The position numbers and the translations under genes were made by a program. Positions 35,294 through 38,957 of a stretch of 38,957 nucleotides of DNA are shown in pieces (the first letter of the stretch is position 1; the number at the start of each line of letters is the position of its first letter). The stretch spans positions 1-38,957 of the forward strand of contig CAWUID010000018.1 of the NCBI GenBank assembly GCA_963922315.1, given 5' to 3'. Source of the DNA: JAHDBG01 sp963922315 (GTDB lineage: Bacteria > Pseudomonadota > Gammaproteobacteria > Chromatiales > Chromatiaceae). The notes under the pieces are model-generated. The model saw only the letters and a program-made list of their open reading frames with translations. It ran no database searches and was not told the origin of the DNA.

Positions 35294-35634
35294 TTCGGCA
35301 CCTTAAACTTCAGCAGCCGCCAGCCAGCCTGGCGTAACCTGGAAAACGACTCATACACGACCCCCCAATCTTCCAGCGCATGGACGATGCCAGCCGCTGC
35401 CACCACACCCACATGATGCGGGTGATCAGCGTGAGACATAAATGCTACTGCGCCTTCAACTGGTTGCTGAACAGCCTGCCAGCGCCGCGCCTGGCGCAAC
35501 ATTGCCGCCACACTGTCCGGTTGCATCAGCGGCACCGCGCGGCGGAACACATGCAATTGAATATGCGCAGCCCAGAAATAACAATTATGTGCTGGCGTGT
35601 AACGCCGCCCGACATAGTCATTGACCCAGCTCAT
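35290..35634 (-). CDS. NlpC/P60-like phage tail peptidase (tail assembly)
   Basis: This 114-residue product is a compact NlpC/P60-like domain. Cys18 in HNCYFWAAH and His74 in HPHHVGVV are placed like the catalytic Cys and His of the family, and His85 in AAGIVHAL could be the third polar residue. In siphophages such proteins (lambda K-like) sit at the tail tip and cut peptidoglycan during DNA entry. The position directly before the TipJ gene supports this. The protein is shorter than lambda K because the N-terminal Mov34-type domain is missing. Start and stop overlap both neighbours as ATGA. Confidence 0.75.
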   Translation of the reverse strand: MSWVNDYVGRRYTPAHNCYFWAAHIQLHVFRRAVPLMQPDSVAAMLRQARRWQAVQQPVEGAVAFMSHADHPHHVGVVAAAGIVHALEDWGVVYESFSRLRQAGWRLLKFKVPK

Positions 35635-36146
35635 ACACGTAACCCCGGATAGTCATCGGCGTGATACTTCAGATGCGCGAACGGGCGGTTCACCAGATCC
35701 GGGTGGCGACACTCCAATGTGACTGGTTCCCGGACGCCGCCGTCTTCGGTGCGACTGACTGTACCACTCACGCTGGCGACCTCCATCGGTACGGCGAAGC
35801 GCGTGGCCATAGACCACACACCTGCCAGATAGCGATAGCGGCGGTATTCGACTGAAACCGGCTTTTGAGTGCGACTGAGCTGTTCTGCCTGTGATTGGAT
35901 CAGCCGATCCACATCTTCAATTTCAATCCGCAATACGGCGTTGGTTTTTTCCTGAACACCCGGCAGCCTGATCTTACAAGGCATCGCCTGATACAACTCG
36001 CCATCAATCATCTGATTGGTATAAGCCAGACACGCCCTTAACGGCTCCTGCAAACCCTCAGAATCCAGCCGTAACACATCCACCCAGACCGCCTCCGGAT
36101 TCTGCGCCTGAGCCGCTTCTGCGAGTGCTTCTTCAAACGTTGCCAT
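35631..36146 (-). CDS. DUF1833-like phage tail protein
   Basis: The start chosen is the ATG giving MATFEEALAEAAQAQNPE, which overlaps the preceding gene's end by 14 bp; an ATG 11 codons upstream adds unrelated sequence. The 171-residue product resembles phage DUF1833 proteins. It has a central YQAMPCKIRLPGVQEKTNAVLRIEIEDVDR, then PVSVEYRRYRY and an ending with the family's aromatic/proline tail HADDYPGLRV. Such proteins occupy the place of lambda L/M-type minor tail proteins between the tape measure and the NlpC/TipJ pair. The exact role is not known to me. Confidence 0.65.
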   Translation of the reverse strand: MATFEEALAEAAQAQNPEAVWVDVLRLDSEGLQEPLRACLAYTNQMIDGELYQAMPCKIRLPGVQEKTNAVLRIEIEDVDRLIQSQAEQLSRTQKPVSVEYRRYRYLAGVWSMATRFAVPMEVASVSGTVSRTEDGGVREPVTLECRHPDLVNRPFAHLKYHADDYPGLRV

Positions 36147-36864
36147 GCATGACTCCGAACAACGCCAGGTCAACAGCAACCCAGCCCTTCTGTAACTGCA
36201 CTTGTGGCCCGGCAGACAGATAAAACTGGCAGTCTGCTAACTGCGGATCAGCCTGTTGCAGACAGGGCAGGGATATCGACTTGCCACCGCCCGCCAGCGT
36301 GACGCAGAACCAGGCCCAGAAGGCCCCGATGTGGTGTTGTGCAAACTTCATCTTCGCTTCAATCTTAAACTGTTGACCCAGGCGATAGCCGGTATGCTGC
36401 ACATCGCCACCCAGTAGCTGCAGGGTGGTATTCTGCACAAACGGCTCAACCCGCAACGGCTGACGCAGCATGACACAGCACGGATCAAACGGCTGAACCT
36501 GGATAAAACGAGTGATTAACACCGCTTCAAGGGCGATTTCAACCAGGTGGCCACGGTTCGTGGTCTTTGGTACCGACGCACATTTCATCTGATATGGCTC
36601 GGTGAGTTGCAGGGCAGTCGCCAGGGTGTCGCACTGAAACGGCGCACGGCCTGCGGCAATCGTGTGCTGATGCCAGTGCAGGAGGGCAGTTGCCTGCGCA
36701 GGAGTCCAGCGCAGTGTGGTCGCCAGACGCAGCGCCAGGCGAGTCTGACGCGGGCGGGCCAGAGCAACCTGAGTCGGCTGATTCGCGATTCTAGCCAGGC
36801 TGATCACCTGCAAGGTCAGCTCATCCGGCCACGGCGGCAATGACGCATCCCAGTTCACCAGCAT
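36133..36864 (-). CDS. Phage minor tail protein, unassigned
   Basis: I do not recognise the family of this 243-residue product with certainty. It contains no signal or membrane helix. The C-terminal half (VLRQPLRVEPFVQNTTLQLLGG onward in parts, then FAQHHIGAFWAWFCVTLAGGG) reads like a tail-tip distal protein. Its position directly after the tape-measure gene (shared TGATG stop/start) and before the DUF1833-like gene matches that of a distal tail or lambda M-like component. The N-terminal half is leucine- and arginine-rich (LALRLATTLRWTPAQATALLHW). Its function is inferred from context only. Confidence 0.55.
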   Translation of the reverse strand: MLVNWDASLPPWPDELTLQVISLARIANQPTQVALARPRQTRLALRLATTLRWTPAQATALLHWHQHTIAAGRAPFQCDTLATALQLTEPYQMKCASVPKTTNRGHLVEIALEAVLITRFIQVQPFDPCCVMLRQPLRVEPFVQNTTLQLLGGDVQHTGYRLGQQFKIEAKMKFAQHHIGAFWAWFCVTLAGGGKSISLPCLQQADPQLADCQFYLSAGPQVQLQKGWVAVDLALFGVMHGNV

Positions 36865-38957
36865 CAGCCTGTCCTCACATAACGCTTATCCATTTCGCGC
36901 ACCAGCGCACTGCGGCCTTGCTGTGCATTTTTCAGAATGCCGCCCTCAATCTGCTGCACCACCAGTTCAATATCAAAATCACCATTCTGATCACGTTGCA
37001 CCGCACCCACTTCGACGGAAGCCTGGGCACTATTCTGTACGGTGATATGTACGGAAGGCTGACGCACATTGGCGGCCTGTTGCACATAGCGGGGCGGTTG
37101 CACTGTGCCGACATAACCGCCGTCACGATAGCCTGGGAGCGTATTCACCCGCTCCAGCAGATCACGGACGCCAGGCTGTTGCACAGCCGCAGCCCGCACC
37201 ACAAACTCGCCGCCATGCACCACCCCGGCCACCTGATCAACCGGCAGATTGCCAGTAAAGCCACCGTCACTGAAGCCAGCCGGAGCACTTCCCTGAATCC
37301 CCACCATGCCAGGCAAAAACTGCATAAACGCTTGTTGCAGACTATTGACCAGTGGCTTCACCACCTGCAAGCGCAGGGTTTCGGCAATCACCTGATCAAT
37401 CAGGCTTTTCCACTCCAGTTTGCCGGTGCTGGCCAACTGCGACAGACTGGACTCAATCCCGCTGAACGTCTGATCAGCCAGGCTGCGCCAATCTTTCATC
37501 CGCTGATTCTGTTCTTCCCACTCGCGCAAAACCTTTGCCTGACCGGCGGTGAACCCTTCCGTCTCCAGCGCCAGCTGGCGATACGCCTGCGCATTCAGCA
37601 ACAACTCACGCCGCTGTTCCTGCAACGCCTGCAACTGCTTCGCAAAGGCCTGCTGGCGGTACTCGTCACCCAGGGTGTCAACATCGCCTTCTGCCAGGCC
37701 CTGCTCGCGCAAGCCCTGCTGATACGCCTCAATCGGGTTGCGCTGCACCCCTTGTTGTTGCAACTTCTGCCGTTCGGCCAGTGCCAGATTCTCCTGACGC
37801 AGCAACAACAGCGTTGTCGTCTGCGTTGCATTCAAGCCATCCTGCCGCAACTGCAACCGATACTGTTCCGCCGCCGTGGACTGCAACGCCTGGCGCTTCT
37901 CATCCAGCGCAACACGAACCTTAGTAAACGCGGCCTGCTGGCGTTGTTGTGCCAACCGTTGTGCATCATCACCAGTAATGCCTTCGCTGGCCAGACGAGC
38001 CAGAAACGCCTGCTGCGCATTCTGGCCAACAGAGCGGGCCTGCTGCCGAATCTTATTGCGTTCCGCCAATACGGCGTTGGTCAGATGTAGCTGCTGAGCC
38101 AGCTTGCGCTCGTCACCGGCAAAGCCCATCAGGGCCAGCCTGGCGGCGAACGCCTGTTGTTTATTCAGGATTAAAGCACGGTTCTGCTCACTGAGCTGGT
38201 TCAACAGATTCTTGCGAGACGTGGCCCGCCGCTTATCCTTATCCAGCCCGGCACCGATCTCCGGCTTGTAATCCCGAATGGCCTCGTTATCCAATTGCGC
38301 AAATAACTTACGGACATCGTCCGCAGATTCGCCCATCGCATCCAGATTTGCCCGCAGCTTATCCACGTGTTTGCGCTGCGCCGCCAGCACCTGCTGTGCC
38401 GCCTGCAAATCGGTCTGATAAACCGACAATAATTGTTGCTGAATCGGCCCGGCGCTGTTGCCAAAATTCGTCGTTTTCTGCGCTGACAGTACCTTCGCAT
38501 TCGCCGCAGTCAACTGCGCTTCGGCATCTTCCAATGCGGCTTCGGCAGACCGCAACGAATCCACCCGACCTTGTTGCAACGCGGCCTGCAATCCCAACGC
38601 CGCTTCAGCGGCCTGACGGGCCGCATCCCGCTGCTTCAACAACGCGGCCCGATGCTCACCAGACGCCGCCGCAGCCTGCTGCGTCAGCTTTACCGCTTGT
38701 GTGGATTGACGTTGCTGCTCAGCCCGCGCGTCAGCAAACTCATACACCGCAGATCGGGCATCCCGGATCGCCGCCGTATGACCTGCCAACGTCTGCTGCA
38801 CCTTGTCTTTATCCTGCACCCAGGCCAGCAACTCGCCACCGAACAGCGCCGCACCCGCAGCGGCCAGAACCAACGCCCCTGCGGGGCCACCCAGGAAAGC
38901 CAGGCTGGCCGCAGCGGCGCGGGAACTGGCAGCGAGTAGCCCGTTGGCACGAGACGC
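36864..38957 (-). CDS. Phage tail tape measure protein, partial (5' end beyond window)
   Basis: The frame is open to the right edge, so the true start lies outside; at least 697 C-terminal residues are present. The visible part starts with an alanine/glycine-rich hydrophobic segment (AAAASLAFLGGPAGALVLAAAG). Several hundred residues of glutamine/alanine/arginine-rich coiled coil follow with repeated LAxQ-type heptads. The tail end carries GFSDGGFTGNLPVDQVAGVVH and GEFVVRAAAVQQPGVRDLLERVN, which are typical of siphophage tape-measure C-termini. Such proteins set tail length and pass into the host envelope. The stop overlaps the next start (TGATG). A large antisense open frame here reflects base composition only. 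Confidence 0.88.
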   Translation of the reverse strand, partial: ASRANGLLAASSRAAAASLAFLGGPAGALVLAAAGAALFGGELLAWVQDKDKVQQTLAGHTAAIRDARSAVYEFADARAEQQRQSTQAVKLTQQAAAASGEHRAALLKQRDAARQAAEAALGLQAALQQGRVDSLRSAEAALEDAEAQLTAANAKVLSAQKTTNFGNSAGPIQQQLLSVYQTDLQAAQQVLAAQRKHVDKLRANLDAMGESADDVRKLFAQLDNEAIRDYKPEIGAGLDKDKRRATSRKNLLNQLSEQNRALILNKQQAFAARLALMGFAGDERKLAQQLHLTNAVLAERNKIRQQARSVGQNAQQAFLARLASEGITGDDAQRLAQQRQQAAFTKVRVALDEKRQALQSTAAEQYRLQLRQDGLNATQTTTLLLLRQENLALAERQKLQQQGVQRNPIEAYQQGLREQGLAEGDVDTLGDEYRQQAFAKQLQALQEQRRELLLNAQAYRQLALETEGFTAGQAKVLREWEEQNQRMKDWRSLADQTFSGIESSLSQLASTGKLEWKSLIDQVIAETLRLQVVKPLVNSLQQAFMQFLPGMVGIQGSAPAGFSDGGFTGNLPVDQVAGVVHGGEFVVRAAAVQQPGVRDLLERVNTLPGYRDGGYVGTVQPPRYVQQAANVRQPSVHITVQNSAQASVEVGAVQRDQNGDFDIELVVQQIEGGILKNAQQGRSALVREMDKRYVRTG

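Noticed and set aside
36840..38090. A 416-codon open frame on the plus strand, antisense to the tape-measure gene.
   Set aside because: Its composition (leucine, glutamine and arginine-rich) mirrors the coiled-coil coding of the opposite strand. It has no ribosome-binding site or family signal, and the tape-measure frame is clearly the real one.
1..38957. tRNA, rRNA and CRISPR loci.
   Set aside because: Reading both strands by eye, I saw no tRNA T-arm/acceptor pattern, no rRNA signature and no repeat-spacer array; a covariance-model scan would be the deciding test.

Overview
The window looks like a chromosomal segment of a gammaproteobacterium. The evidence is the thrS-infC-rpmI-rplT cluster, a GlnD-type PII uridylyltransferase, type IVa pilus alignment genes (pilM, pilN, pilO/pilP), a gammaproteobacterial-type Asd and SerC, and a chromosomal-type DnaB. 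Rpn-family nuclease-like genes with Q-G rich tails and an abundance of small palindromic repeats would fit a Thiotrichales-like, repeat-rich genome, but that placement is inference only.

Layout. (1) 1-1600: a LexA/CI-like S24 repressor on the minus strand with its own terminator, then about 590 bp without a credible gene, then a 157-bp hairpin MITE (family A, copy 1). (2) 1608-13635: a long, tightly packed minus-strand run, read from right to left: asd, an Rpn-like gene, thrS, infC (ATC start), rpmI, rplT, nuoN, pilM, pilN, a pilO-pilP fusion, glnD. Most gaps are short or overlapping. nuoN stands alone, away from other nuo genes, and no pilQ follows the pil genes. A second small palindromic repeat family (B) lies after infC and across the end of rplT, where it appears to supply the rplT stop codon. 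(3) 13668-14323: a GH24 phage-type lysozyme pseudogene split by MITE-A copy 2. (4) 14550-15822: serC on the plus strand, followed by MITE-A copy 3. (5) 15995-16438: a small unknown gene. (6) 16896-30185: one 13.3-kb gene for a 4429-residue exported mosaic protein (beta-helix with a glycine-rich insert, Calx-beta-like strands, PA14-like, LamG, FG-GAP/VCBS and cadherin-like VCBS segments, unassigned C-terminus). (7) 30288-31100: a second Rpn-family gene with a good sigma-70 promoter. (8) 31201-32625: dnaB on the minus strand, directly downstream (10 bp) of a siphophage-like tail module (tape measure, tail protein, DUF1833-like, NlpC/P60-like, TipJ-like) that runs off the right edge.

How the parts relate. 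The minus-strand housekeeping run joins amino-acid synthesis (asd), translation (thrS, infC, rpmI, rplT), respiration (nuoN), pilus alignment (pilMNOP) and nitrogen signalling (glnD) with little room for separate promoters. The repressor, the broken lysozyme and the tail genes are phage-derived. They sit in separate places, so the repressor and lysozyme may be remnants while the tail operon belongs to a more complete prophage beyond the right edge. The points most worth following are the PilO-PilP fusion, the giant exported protein, the two miniature repeat families with effects on genes, and the phage tail/dnaB junction.
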